From: Putridiphycobacter roseus
GTDB taxonomy: Bacteria > Bacteroidota > Bacteroidia > Flavobacteriales_D > Crocinitomicaceae
DNA: 64,000 nt
NCBI RefSeq assembly: GCF_003234935.1
Contig: NZ_QKSB01000002.1
Span: 124,001 to 188,000, forward strand
Direction: 5' to 3'
The position numbers were made by a program, and so were the translations under genes. Under the pieces are notes generated by a model. That model ran no database searches. It was not told where the DNA came from and worked only from the letters and a program-made list of their open reading frames with translations. Every line of letters starts with the position of its first letter. Position 1 is the stretch's first letter. Shown in pieces: positions 35,276-45,001 of the stretch.

Positions 35276-36310
35276 TTAAAGTTTTTCATTAAACCAATGA
35301 ATCAATAACGTATCCAATTCTTTTTTTTGGTCAGAAAATTTATGATCCGTCTTGAATTTTTTTAGGGTAAAATTATAATCTATTTCCTTTAATTTTTCTG
35401 CGATATTTTCAGCTTGTTCTGGATTTACACGCTGGTCTTCAGTTCCACAAAGAATCAGTAAGCTGGCATCCTTATCTAACTCATTTGTCCAATAAATAGC
35501 AGACCGACTGGCTAATGCTTTCGCCTTATTTTTCTCGTAATTGGGAATTAATTTTGCATAAACTTCAGTTTCCATTTCGGGCCTATCCAAAATTAGACGC
35601 TCCAAATCTGTAGGACCATTACCAACTACTGCTGTTTTGATGTGCTTAGTATTTTTTAGGGCTAAATAAGTCATCATCCCCCCTCTCGACCATCCAAACA
35701 TTCCTATTCTTTCCGAATCTCCTTTTTCCAGGTCCGCTGCCGTTTTTATTAAATTCAATACATCATTCAAGTCCTTTCCGCCAAACTCATCTTTTTCTCT
35801 ATAGCACGAAGCGATTACGACGTAACCCTCATTTGCTAAAATAGACGCGGATTGCACCACACTATATAGTGTTTTAAGTTTACCATCTTTCCCAACCGCT
35901 TTATTGCCTCCCCTATTAAATATGATTACAGGAAATTTCCCTTCCCTTTTGGGTTCGACAATAATGCCATTCACCAGCAGTGAATCACTCTTATAAGTGA
36001 TGGCATAACAATCAATATTATTCAAATATTCAAATTCACTTTTGAGTACATCATTTTCAGTAACTTTTTTCCAAAGGGGTGCTATTTCTGATAAATCAAT
36101 CCATCTTTTCGACTGAATTTCACCTTGTGCTAAAGTTCTTGATGCCTCCAGGTCATCCGCAGTGATCGCTATTCCTAAAACTGTATTATTTAAGCTTTCT
36201 AAAGCCTGATAAGAGGCGTAATATTTTTTAGCGAACTTAAAACCAACAAATAGCACAACCAACAATAGCAATAAACCTAAAATTTTAATGATGGTTTTAA
36301 ACTTTTTCAT
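35276..36310 (-). CDS. Alpha/beta hydrolase, prolyl oligopeptidase-like, membrane-anchored
   Basis: A 344-residue protein with one N-terminal transmembrane anchor (ILGLLLLLVVLFVGFKFA) and an extracytoplasmic alpha/beta hydrolase domain. The nucleophile elbow is GWSRGG (Ser), the acid is in LCGTEDQRVN (Asp), and the base is in FKTDHKFSD (His), the order of S9-type dienelactone/oligopeptidase-like hydrolases. The oxyanion region FNRGGN is typical. The substrate is not known. It lies upstream of the DUF5686 gene, separated by 18 bases. Confidence 0.85.
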   Translation of the reverse strand: MKKFKTIIKILGLLLLLVVLFVGFKFAKKYYASYQALESLNNTVLGIAITADDLEASRTLAQGEIQSKRWIDLSEIAPLWKKVTENDVLKSEFEYLNNIDCYAITYKSDSLLVNGIIVEPKREGKFPVIIFNRGGNKAVGKDGKLKTLYSVVQSASILANEGYVVIASCYREKDEFGGKDLNDVLNLIKTAADLEKGDSERIGMFGWSRGGMMTYLALKNTKHIKTAVVGNGPTDLERLILDRPEMETEVYAKLIPNYEKNKAKALASRSAIYWTNELDKDASLLILCGTEDQRVNPEQAENIAEKLKEIDYNFTLKKFKTDHKFSDQKKELDTLLIHWFNEKL

Positions 36311-36507
36311 CCTAATGCATTAATGATATATCCATATAAACCAGCTACGACTTTTACCTATCCAGTTGGTTTCAATTCAAATATAACCATTAATCTACCA
36401 ATTGCTAGTCTTTTGTAGATGTGTGCAATAATTACAGGGGGTAAAGCTGTTTGCTAGTTAATTTTATTTACTCAGAAATGAGGTAAACACCCAAGCATCA
36501 CCTTATT

Positions 36508-37470
36508 TTACCACTCGACTTCAGGAAAGCGGGCAATATTTTTTTGTGCATTATAATCATGGGCAGGAACAATATGCAAGGTCGGTTTTTCCTGCATTAA
36601 ATGATGCATCATCACAATGGTTTCTTTTACCTGCTCCCTATCGCCATCCACTTTCTTTCTAGGCACAGCATGCTTTTCTGAAAGACTGCTAAACGCTTCA
36701 ACTGCCCAAGTTAAATCGCCAGTAAAAAAGTACCGCTTGCCCGACTGTAAATTTACAAACATACCAATTGAACCCTTGGTGTGACCTGGCAATTTTACCA
36801 AAACAACGGTTCCATCCTTGAAAACATCATAACTTTCTTGAAATATCTCATAAGGAATGCTGTCAAAATCCATGAATTTCCACTGGATAAAATCAGCATC
36901 ATATTGTGATTTGATAAAGGCAGATGAACTTGCCGCCTCATCAAAAGCATGGTCATATTCTGCTTTGGTAGTCCATACCTCAGCTTTTGGGAAATCTTCT
37001 ATCCCGCCAGCGTGATCGTAATGAAGATGGGTGGGAATAATAAAATCTACGTCATCCGGATTGAATTCATTTTTCGTTAAGGTCTCTCTCAGTGAGCTTG
37101 TTTTCGTAAACTTAAAAAATTGACGGTCTAAAAAAGAAAAATTATCGTGAAATTGTCCTTCTATTTCACTCCCCAAGCCCGTATCAAATACAAATGTTCC
37201 CTTGGGATGTTGGATTAAAATGGAAACGTGAGAGAGTCTTCTCTTTTTAAACAAACTGCCACCTTCGTATACAAATGCCTCCCTTGTTTGCGCATAACCC
37301 GTTTCAATAATGGATAAGGAAAATGCCACCTCATTATTCAAAGGTTTTGTTTCCTTAGTAAAACTAGGACTTGGATAATTTGAAATGTCAATGGTTGAAG
37401 AACAAGAGGGAATGAAACAGGAGATAACAATAACAAATAAAGTAGAACTGATGATTTTAATTTTTTTCAT
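36508..37470 (-). CDS. MBL-fold metallo-hydrolase lipoprotein
   Basis: I start at 37470 (MKKIKIISSTLFVIVISCF), which gives a lipoprotein-type signal with Cys in FIPSC; the longer frame from 37506 adds residues unlikely to be used. The metallo-beta-lactamase fold is shown by THLHYDHAGG (HxHxDH, zinc ligands), FFTGDLTW (Asp bridge), PGHTKGSIG (His) and PAHDYN near the end. The arrangement is that of N-acyl homoserine lactonase-like lactonases, so quorum quenching or other ester hydrolysis is possible. A Crp/Fnr-like regulator gene follows upstream on the same strand. Confidence 0.85.
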   Translation of the reverse strand: MKKIKIISSTLFVIVISCFIPSCSSTIDISNYPSPSFTKETKPLNNEVAFSLSIIETGYAQTREAFVYEGGSLFKKRRLSHVSILIQHPKGTFVFDTGLGSEIEGQFHDNFSFLDRQFFKFTKTSSLRETLTKNEFNPDDVDFIIPTHLHYDHAGGIEDFPKAEVWTTKAEYDHAFDEAASSSAFIKSQYDADFIQWKFMDFDSIPYEIFQESYDVFKDGTVVLVKLPGHTKGSIGMFVNLQSGKRYFFTGDLTWAVEAFSSLSEKHAVPRKKVDGDREQVKETIVMMHHLMQEKPTLHIVPAHDYNAQKNIARFPEVEW

Positions 37471-37532
37471 TTGGCTGTGTTTAATTATACGGCAAAGTAA
37501 CAGCATCTATAAAAGTCCTCCATTGACATTTG

Positions 37533-38108
37533 TTAAGAAATAAGAATTTGTTTTCTAACCCGACTCAATGATTCTGGAGCGATTCCCAAAAAAGTAGCAA
37601 TCATATGCTGTGGTACACATTGAACAATCTTTTGATCATAATTCTTAATGAAGGATAAATATTTTTCCCTTGCCGTTTTAGTTTGTAAAGTCAAGGTTCT
37701 ATCGAGTACACATAAATAATTTTGTTCGGCTAAAATGCGTCCGAGTTTTTCGAATTTTGGAGACATTTCATACAGTTCAATCAATGCTTGGTGAGACAAT
37801 TCATAGACCTGTGTATCTTCCATGGCCTCTAATGTTTCAAAGGAAGCGGTTTGGGTAATAAAACTTGAAAATGTCGCTATGAATTGTGCATCACATGCAA
37901 AATAAGTATTCATTTCTTTTCCTGCTTGCAAATGATAAGTCCGCATTAATCCTTTGCTGACAAAATAGAGGTGATGCGCCACATTTCCTGCTTTGGTGAC
38001 TGTTGTTTTTGCATCAAATTCTTTACGAACGAGTTTCACTTTAAAAGTTTCCCATTCTCCTAACGTCAACCCTATTAATTCTTTTAATTTTTGATATAAT
38101 TCCTCCAT
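37533..38108 (-). CDS. Crp/Fnr family transcriptional regulator
   Basis: A 191-residue regulator: an N-terminal cyclic-nucleotide-binding-type domain (AGNVAHHLYFVSKGLMRTY) and a C-terminal winged helix (HMIATFLGIAPESLSRVRKQILIS). The PBC loop does not carry the GExxxRxA of real cAMP binders, as is usual in Bacteroidota. It lies 62 bases upstream of the MBL lipoprotein gene on the same strand and may regulate it. Ligand unknown. Confidence 0.85.
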   Translation of the reverse strand: MEELYQKLKELIGLTLGEWETFKVKLVRKEFDAKTTVTKAGNVAHHLYFVSKGLMRTYHLQAGKEMNTYFACDAQFIATFSSFITQTASFETLEAMEDTQVYELSHQALIELYEMSPKFEKLGRILAEQNYLCVLDRTLTLQTKTAREKYLSFIKNYDQKIVQCVPQHMIATFLGIAPESLSRVRKQILIS

Positions 38109-38672
38109 TAGTCAATGTATAGTGAAAGTGATTTTAAACACAGAAAGCCATAAAAAGCAGTTATTTTTCGCACACAAGATACTGATTAAAAAAGAAAAAT
38201 GGTTGGAGCATAGATCCAAACCATCCATACTTTTTGATGTAAATCAAACGTTCACCACCTTATCATATTGTTTCATTTGATTTTAAACGCAACCATTGAT
38301 TTGTTTTCAAAGCCATTTCAAAAGCCACGATTATTTCAATTCAACTTCAATAGAATTTATTCGTACAATTACTGCTGATTTATAGGTCGCTGTATTAAAT
38401 GACGCAGGTTATCCAGCAATGGATTACAAGGGTTGAAAAGTAGCGTTAAAAGACAATCGAGTATGCTATGTTGCAGTTGTTATATCATTCCCGCCAACAG
38501 GTTTACTTAAAAAACATAGATAAAAGCTATATAAGAACCATCTCGAGCGAAACTGTTCCGACACATCCATGATGTTACTTGGCTTCTAAACATTTCTTTT
38601 TGATGGTAAACAGCAACATTTATATCAGCTGTGATTCTTTGTGCTGTCTTGATGAGCTTCTCTCAGCTACTT
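38109..38672. other. Intergenic region, no intact gene
   Basis: About 560 bases between the Crp/Fnr gene start and the TraB-like gene end. On the plus strand 38300-38530 a frame with two stops reads plausible words, but I do not recognise a family. It may be junk or a fossil. Confidence 0.35.
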
Positions 38673-39428
38673 TTAGGCAGACTTTATTTTTTTCCAGTTT
38701 TTATCTTCTTTTTTTAAGATTTTATAAAAACCTTTTCTGTGACCTTCGCCAAATATTATTAATATTTTCTCTTCTTTTGAATTTAACGTGTTCTTTGCCA
38801 ATACCTCATTTCTATAATCTACGATTATTTTTTTCTTCTTGGATTTAGAAACCACATTGGGTCGTGAATAAGCAGAGTCTAAATGTGTATGATAATCCAT
38901 GCTGTCTAAAACTAAGCCGCCAAAGCGCGCTTCAAATTCCGCAACAAAGTTTGTTCGGTTTGCATCAGCGTTATAATCTAAACTGTCCAACCCCATTATT
39001 TCGTAGCTTGGTTGAACCATTAATTTATTTGCGAACGCTGTAAAAGATTTTAATCCCGTTTTCTTAAAATCCTCAATAATACTTCCGTATCCAGTAGCCC
39101 CGGAATAAAACCCAACGATCTTTCTCATTTTTCTATTTTCTATATCCAGCTTGCTACTGTCGTTCACAATATTAGTTTCACTTAGCTGCTCATAAAAAAC
39201 GGTGTACCCTTTTTCTTTATAAGACTTTATTGTTTCTGTTAAATTAGCATAGTAACTAATTTTTCCTACATGGTGTATTCCAATAAAAGCAACGTCCTTC
39301 AATCCATTCGAATATTCCTTTAGGTTAATCGTTTCAGTCTTCATTTCTTTTACACCTTTTAGCGTCTTGCAAGAAGCATTAAAAAATAAAATGAATAGCA
39401 ATGTAAATAAGTACAAAGAAGTTTTCAT
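38673..39428 (-). CDS. TraB/TIKI-like lipoprotein with two GxxH motifs
   Basis: I start at 39428 (MKTSLYLFTLLFILFFNASC), giving a lipoprotein signal with FNASC; the longer frame adds MTL. The family pattern is two GxxH motifs with an intermediate Glu: GIHH near residue 50, FYEQL near 75, and GEGH near 230 (IIFGEGHRKGF). These are the metal-binding signatures of the TraB/PrgY/GumN/TIKI group, in which TIKI proteins are membrane metalloproteases. The 251-residue protein is otherwise unrecognised. It stands between two genes on the same strand with gaps over 170 bases. Confidence 0.65.
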   Translation of the reverse strand: MKTSLYLFTLLFILFFNASCKTLKGVKEMKTETINLKEYSNGLKDVAFIGIHHVGKISYYANLTETIKSYKEKGYTVFYEQLSETNIVNDSSKLDIENRKMRKIVGFYSGATGYGSIIEDFKKTGLKSFTAFANKLMVQPSYEIMGLDSLDYNADANRTNFVAEFEARFGGLVLDSMDYHTHLDSAYSRPNVVSKSKKKKIIVDYRNEVLAKNTLNSKEEKILIIFGEGHRKGFYKILKKEDKNWKKIKSA

Positions 39429-39607
39429 AAGTGTCATTTCAGTTAAAACCTTTAAAAATATATGCTAAATATTTAATATCCTAATATTTAGGGCTTATTT
39501 TTCGACACTAATTTACTGTTAAGTTTTGGGTAAAATTTGCCATTTATTGCAAGCAACTTTGGTGTTAGATTCATTTATCATTGTTAATATTGGCACTAAA
39601 AACCTTG

Positions 39608-40996
39608 CTACTGGCTGATAGCCTGTTTTAGAATTATATTAAAAATAAAATCCATTTGTGCATCATAATTATCATCAAAGTAAATAGCGTCTTTGATGAT
39701 GAAATTTGGTGTAACACTGTCAGATTCTGATTCATCTTTAACATTATTAATGCCTTTAATCGTTCGAATATTAATTCGAATCTTGGAATTTGGCAATTGA
39801 ATTGTACCTCCACCGGTATTGTAAGATTTATAACCACCACCAGATTCTTCTCCAACAAGAATTGCATTGGACCATTCGTTTAAAATTGAAGCTAAGTTAG
39901 AAGCCGCCGATCCCGTTTTCCCGTTAATTAAAACATACAGTTGACCTTTATATTGTTGCTGAGGGATAATATATTTAATGTTTGGATTTGCATTAAAATA
40001 GCGGCCCAAAAACTTTGAAATTACGAATTGAGGGTGCTTTTTATGTATGAAATATTTCTTATATGTGGCATTGTGCAAAGGATTTTTTGTAATCCTACTA
40101 AATTCAATTTTAGTATCGATAAAAAAACCTGAAAAGTAACTTTGATCTTTTCCTCCACCATTGTCACGCAAATCTAAAATCAAGTTTTCGACGGATAGGG
40201 TATTCAATGTTTCAATAATAGAAGCTAGTTGCTCATTATACTTTTTATTACCTAACAGAGGTTCCGGGAGCGTTAGTATCGCCAAATTTCTCAATGTGTC
40301 TATTGAAAAACGGATAGATTCTTTTTCTTTATTTTTTTTAATTCTAATTGATTTAGCGGGACATAAAATAAAGTCATGTGTAAGGGTTTCCTCCTTGTGA
40401 ATATATTCAATCGATAAAGCATTTTCATGCTGTTTATAGAGAAAGTAATAATATAAAAAGTTGTATTTAAGCAATTGATTCTTATAGCTGATATTGTTAC
40501 CGTCTGATGAAATAAATGGATATAGTGAATCTTTGAGGTCGCTGACTAATTCACCGTTAATCGAAATGATTTTATCATTTTTATCTATTGCAATTTGCTC
40601 AGAAGAGTACATTTCACTTGCGATTAATTCATTGTTAAAAAAGCACAATCGAAAAGGCAACAAAAACGAGGCATCTAAGGAGATATTCGTCATTTTTTTA
40701 TGATAGACCCTCGTATGAATACATTTTATTGTAGCAGTGAATTTACAGTAAAGAGATAATTGCTCAATTTGGGTTAATGGATGTGATTTTATTGCTTTTT
40801 CTAACTTCCCTAAATTAGTATAAAGACTCAAAGAATCGTTATAATCAAAAATTCCAATATGGCATTCTAATAATGTCGTCTTAAAAACGTTGAAATCTTC
40901 AACTTGTTCGGTTAAAGTAGCTAATTGCCTGTATTCTTGAACATATCCAATCAACGGAAAGCTTACAATTAAAAACAAAGCAAAGAAGTTTTTCAT
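39608..40996 (-). CDS. Secreted S41 family peptidase
   Basis: A 462-residue exported protein (signal MKNFFALFLIVSFPLIG). The tail-specific protease fold is shown by LILDLRDNGGGKDQ (IDLRxNGGG-type), LINGKTGSAASNLASIL with the nucleophile Ser, and VGEESGGG after it. The N-terminal part includes a PDZ-like segment (KNDKIISINGELVSDL). Such C-terminal processing-like proteases act in the periplasm on other proteins. It is a single gene among accessory genes, with an attC-like or repeat-like motif in the upstream gap (CGTTGGCAATCGC on the minus strand). Confidence 0.83.
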   Translation of the reverse strand: MKNFFALFLIVSFPLIGYVQEYRQLATLTEQVEDFNVFKTTLLECHIGIFDYNDSLSLYTNLGKLEKAIKSHPLTQIEQLSLYCKFTATIKCIHTRVYHKKMTNISLDASFLLPFRLCFFNNELIASEMYSSEQIAIDKNDKIISINGELVSDLKDSLYPFISSDGNNISYKNQLLKYNFLYYYFLYKQHENALSIEYIHKEETLTHDFILCPAKSIRIKKNKEKESIRFSIDTLRNLAILTLPEPLLGNKKYNEQLASIIETLNTLSVENLILDLRDNGGGKDQSYFSGFFIDTKIEFSRITKNPLHNATYKKYFIHKKHPQFVISKFLGRYFNANPNIKYIIPQQQYKGQLYVLINGKTGSAASNLASILNEWSNAILVGEESGGGYKSYNTGGGTIQLPNSKIRINIRTIKGINNVKDESESDSVTPNFIIKDAIYFDDNYDAQMDFIFNIILKQAISQ

Positions 40997-41083
40997 TTTA
41001 GTACCAGTTAATGCTAACAGTTAATTTAAAATGCGATTGCCAACGGTTTGTAAAAATTTTCGTTGCTGTAAGGTACGAAACAG

Positions 41084-41887
41084 CTATGAAATATGCTTGT
41101 TGTTATGACCTTGTTTTTTTCTTTTTTCAAGGATTACTTTAATATCATAAACAATGTATGTTCCACTAACAATCAAAAGAAAAACTCCAAAAAATAAAAG
41201 TTGAAAATTAGCTTCCACTATTGCTAAAACAGCAATCATTATGAATATTATTGAAAATAAATAGCCAACGATTCTCTTTAGTGTATTCGCTAAAGTCCAT
41301 TCAGATTCCTTCCAGAAATCATTTTCCCTTTTTTCTAGTTCTATATTTGCATTTTCAAGTACATCATTTCCTTCTAAAACTGATTTATACTCTTCTAGTA
41401 ATTTTACTTTATTTTTTCTATTATGTCCAAAAGTAAAAGGGTGTGCTCTCACTGACGGTGTCACCATACTATTTACATATAGTTTTCCGTTTTTTAGAAT
41501 TGCAGTAACTTTTATTCCTTCCCAAATCCAATTTGACTTTTTAATAGCGGTAAAATAGTCTTTCCGATTTGATAAAATATCCCATTCATTTAAAATAGCT
41601 GTTGCAGTATTTGCTTGTTTAAATTCTTGTTCGGTTAAATTCGAATTCTGAGCCTTAAGTTTTGTACCTAGATATTGGTATCTAAAAAAAGTTAAAAACA
41701 CAGTTATCACAAGTAAAGATGATAATGATAACTCTCTGTTTTGAATAGAATTTTCTATCGCAATATGACCCATTATATATAGAAATGCACAGATTGAAAT
41801 AAAATTCAACCAATATTCCACCTTTTGGCCTAAGGTCAATTGTACTTTTAAAGTCTTGATTGATTTTTTAATTTGGTCCTGAGTCAT
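41084..41887 (-). CDS. Hypothetical membrane protein with two pairs of helices
   Basis: A 267-residue protein with helices at about 24-42 and 52-68, then a soluble middle of about 140 residues (NEWDILSNRKDYFTAIKK, KNGKLYVNSMVTPSV), then helices at about 210-232 and 236-254. No family is recognised; the architecture is that of many single-gene accessory proteins. A 32-base repeat, also found at 42428, lies just upstream of its start. Confidence 0.6.
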   Translation of the reverse strand: MTQDQIKKSIKTLKVQLTLGQKVEYWLNFISICAFLYIMGHIAIENSIQNRELSLSSLLVITVFLTFFRYQYLGTKLKAQNSNLTEQEFKQANTATAILNEWDILSNRKDYFTAIKKSNWIWEGIKVTAILKNGKLYVNSMVTPSVRAHPFTFGHNRKNKVKLLEEYKSVLEGNDVLENANIELEKRENDFWKESEWTLANTLKRIVGYLFSIIFIMIAVLAIVEANFQLLFFGVFLLIVSGTYIVYDIKVILEKRKKQGHNNKHIS

Positions 41888-41901
41888 TTTGCACTTGGCT
41901 A

Positions 41902-41933
41902 TAACGGCCGGCTATATTTCTGTTTGCATTACC
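41902..41933. repeat. Dispersed 32-bp repeat, copy D
   Basis: Identical at 30 of 32 bases to 42428-42459 in the same orientation (the core is GGCTATATTTCTGTTTGC). It lies 14 bases upstream of the start of the 41084 gene. GC-richer than its surroundings. Confidence 0.85.
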
Positions 41934-42200
41934 TTGCACAAAAGTAACTTGAAAACCGCCAAGGCATTGTTTAGGCTAAATTAATTATTTTAGACTATCT
42001 AAACCATGTTTTGGCGCTATTTTATTAATTACCACTGCTTTTAATTGGTAAATGCAAATTGAATATAGGTTATGTTAGGTGCTGCTTTAATTTTTTAATA
42101 CGGTGGTTACAGTGGTCCCCCCCTATTCCATTTCGCTTTTTCCTAAACAAAATTCACTACAATTTTTTACGCGTTTAGCGTTTTTCCCGCCTTAGGTAAA

Positions 42201-42262
42201 AGTCCGCGCCACACAGTACCGTTAAAATTTCGCATTTAAAAACACAGTGATTCACCGTGGGA
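42201..42262. repeat. Repeat unit, copy A (half unit)
   Basis: About 60 bases (GTCCGCGCC-x-CACAGTACCG, then CGCATTTAAAAACACAGTG) that resemble the first half of copies B and C at lower identity. It precedes copy B by 33 bases, so A and B look like an imperfect tandem. Confidence 0.6.
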
Positions 42263-42295
42263 TCAGACCGCCTGAGTTTTGGGTCGCCATGGGTA

Positions 42296-42431
42296 CAGTC
42301 CGCCATAACAAATACCGCTATAATTTTGCATTTAAAATTACTGTGGTTTGCCTTGGGAATTGTCTACCGAAAACTGCGGGTTATTGTGGTTTTTTAAACC
42401 CTCCTATACCAACTTCCGCTTGCATCCTAAC
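42296..42431. repeat. Dispersed 136-bp repeat, copy B
   Basis: Aligns along its length with copy C at 45002-45135 (I estimate about 85 % identity by eye), in the same orientation. Shared blocks include AATACCGCTATAATTTTGCA, TTTGCCTTGGGAATTGTC and ACTTCCGCTTGCA. It ends CTAAC, where the 32-bp repeat begins. Confidence 0.85.
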
Positions 42432-42459
42432 GGTTGGCTATATTTCTGTTTGCATTACC
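42428..42459. repeat. Dispersed 32-bp repeat, copy E
   Basis: TAACGGTTGGCTATATTTCT and on to CATTACC, two mismatches from copy D at 41902. It adjoins the end of copy B, so B and E may form one element. Confidence 0.85.
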
Positions 42460-43406
42460 TAGCAAAGATGTAATTAGTTAACCGCCATACCATTGAATAA
42501 GCTAAAGTAATTATTTTGTGATTTTCTACCCTTTTGGGCCAGTCATTTTCATGGTGCCTGAAGAAAGTAAACTACGTGCTTTTTTTAGGAGAAAATGATG
42601 CAGTTTCATGTGTTGAAAGCAAACACTAATATTAATTCGTCCTAGACACCTTTAATCTATGTTTGTGCTACAAAGAAACAGTCAGTAGATGTAATTTGAG
42701 AACTTATACCAAGCTATTTAGCAGCACCTTTTTTTAAGGTGAAGTTAAATTGATTGGCCATGTGTTCAATTTAGACAAAACACTATACTTATAATCCAGT
42801 TCGGGCTATGTATAAAAATCCGTAATAAACTTTATAGAAATTCAACAGATATTCTATATATTTACCAGACTGGCATAGTTCATACATCAGAAAAACTGAA
42901 GCCCCCTAGCGCAAATACACAACTCATACAAGAAAAATAACTCAACGAATGCCCTTCGAAAAATATGAGAAATAAAGGTTTTGAAGAATGTAAAGTAATC
43001 TTTTCATTTTCAAGGTATAAGAATGAAAAAAATTGCATTGGTTTAAATCAGTTCCCAAATCAAAACCGTAGCTAAGCTGAAAATGAATTTCACAAAAAAA
43101 TTATCATTTCAGACCATTATAAACACAGGGAAATTTAAATTTTAACAATTATTTCATTTGCAATACTGTAATATATTGACTAAGTTTACTTTATAAGAGT
43201 TAAGAAAAATGTAATTGAAAATTCCCGAATTCAATTCTCAAAACTAGTATTTGTAAAGGTTATCTGGCTTCTTGATTGTTTTTCAATGTTTAATCCAGTT
43301 ATGACCTGGGCAATTTAAGTCGTGCTGTACAACCAAGATTATGTTATTCGTATACACCAATAAATATGAACTTGCAAGTAGGTTTAAGGGATAATAAATT
43401 TTTTAA

Positions 43407-44876
43407 ATGAGAAATTTTTATAGATATCGATCTCTGATAAATATAAAGTTGAAAGTACTTTATATTTTTCTCCTATGTTGCGTTACTGGGTACTCTCAAT
43501 GTCATTATGTTAGATCGTTTTATAGGAGTTACTACCATTATACAAAATACGGAGATCCTGAATTTTATTCTACCCCTGGATATGGATCATTCAAATCAGG
43601 AGGTGCTGTAACTTTTGAAGGGATTTATAGAAACATAGACAGACTTAACTATATTAAAGAAGATTTAGATTTAATAATAAAACTAGACAACGCTTCTGTT
43701 AATTTCTTTAATAATTATAAGGGTAAACTCAGTATAACTGATTTAAAAAATATAAGATCAGTGCAAGTTGTATGTGATTTTAGTCATGGAAAAACCTATA
43801 AAAAAATAGCCTCTGAATTCTTTAATGACTGGATATCTGACTTATCAAAAATGAACCATGATGTTGAAATTATCATTCCTTCACATTTTCAGATAGCAAA
43901 AATTGATGGTTTAAAAAAACTTACTGTTTATGTAGAAGATTCTCTTAACCCTGCAATATACCTTAATGAAGAAATTGAGATATTCGAAGTTAATTTTATT
44001 AAAAAACGGTGGCCTAGTAGTTCTATTAATGACAGGTGTTTTCAGAAAAACCTTAATTTAAAGCCCTTTAATCAACTTAAAACATTCAAAATCCGTTGTC
44101 ATGGTGTTTATACAGATAGTGTTGTTTTTAAAAATCTCTGTGCAAGCCCGCAATTAGAAAGTTTTGTTTTAGATGCCCCAAACTTGCTGTTCTTTAATTT
44201 TGAAATACTAAGAGATTTTCATAAAATCAAAAGTTGTACTATTAAATCAAAAGCTTTTCATAATTCACATGTACCACTATTGAGTCATCATGAATTAATG
44301 TGTTTAAAAATAGAGTCTCAAGAGATTGTACAATTTGATTTTAATGATCTTATTGAAAGTAAAAAACTTAAATATTGTAAGTTAAGGTTAGACTCAGCTG
44401 AGCACATTAGTCCTCCTAAAGTAAGATATGATAGTCTTTCTGAATTGGAGATTTATTCTAATAATCTTGATAGCCTAGAATTAGGAAGTGCATATTTTCC
44501 GCATTTGCATGAAGTTTATCTTGTAACACCATCACTAAGCTATATTTGCCCTGAATTTTTTAATCTAAATACATTACGTTATCTTGGTATTGTTGAAAGC
44601 AATTTGAGTGAAATACCTTCTGGATTAAAAAATTTGTACAGTTTAGAAATATTGTATTTAGTACTTCCAAAGCTCAAGTGGAATTCTTCCATTTTTAATG
44701 ATTATATAAATATTTGTGAAGTACGCTTCTCTGAAACAGCCTCTTCTGAGAAATACTATACGTATCCTGATACTAAAGTTAAGAAGGATAGAAAAAATAT
44801 AATTAAAACAATTAAACTAAGAAAATCTATTCCAGTAGAAGTTAAAAGTATGGAGGTGAGAACCAACTTGTTTTAA
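43407..44876 (+). CDS. Secreted leucine-rich-repeat-like protein, repeat-flanked
   Basis: A 489-residue protein with a signal peptide after a basic start (MRNFYRYRSLINIKLKVLYIFLLCC, cut near GYSQ). The N-terminal third is unusual, Tyr-rich (RSYYHYTKYGDPEFYS). From about residue 215 it has irregular leucine-rich units (LKTFKIRCHGV, LESFVLDAPNL, LSELEIYSNNLDSLELGS, LRYLGIVESNLSEIPSGLKNLYSLEILYLVLPKL), so an LRR solenoid is likely. Its codon use is more AT-rich than the neighbours (frequent AAA, TTA, AAT, GAT). It is the only gene between direct-repeat copies B and C, which suggests transfer. Function unknown. Confidence 0.7.
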   Translation: MRNFYRYRSLINIKLKVLYIFLLCCVTGYSQCHYVRSFYRSYYHYTKYGDPEFYSTPGYGSFKSGGAVTFEGIYRNIDRLNYIKEDLDLIIKLDNASVNFFNNYKGKLSITDLKNIRSVQVVCDFSHGKTYKKIASEFFNDWISDLSKMNHDVEIIIPSHFQIAKIDGLKKLTVYVEDSLNPAIYLNEEIEIFEVNFIKKRWPSSSINDRCFQKNLNLKPFNQLKTFKIRCHGVYTDSVVFKNLCASPQLESFVLDAPNLLFFNFEILRDFHKIKSCTIKSKAFHNSHVPLLSHHELMCLKIESQEIVQFDFNDLIESKKLKYCKLRLDSAEHISPPKVRYDSLSELEIYSNNLDSLELGSAYFPHLHEVYLVTPSLSYICPEFFNLNTLRYLGIVESNLSEIPSGLKNLYSLEILYLVLPKLKWNSSIFNDYINICEVRFSETASSEKYYTYPDTKVKKDRKNIIKTIKLRKSIPVEVKSMEVRTNLF

Positions 44877-45001
44877 TTTTTGATTTATGATATTTTATTA
44901 ACTAAAATAATAAAATTATGATCCATTTTTTTGTGATATAGACGGTTTAGTACAACAATCAGTTTCAGATAGTCCAGAGAGAAATTTTGGACCTACGAGT
45001 G

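Larger units (their letters stand above)
41934..43406. other. 1.5-kb region of repeats without an intact gene
   Basis: No gene is visible from the 41084 start to the LRR-like gene at 43407. It holds the repeats at 42201-42459. From about 42600 to 43400 the sequence is very AT-rich with no coherent frame; at 42525-42625 a plus-strand frame reads GQSFSWCLKKVNYVLFLG and then stops, which I cannot assign. Confidence 0.55.

Noticed and set aside
38300..38530. Plus-strand frame with two stops between the Crp/Fnr and TraB-like genes
   Set aside because: Reads some protein-like words but no family is recognisable; kept only as a note in the intergenic entry.
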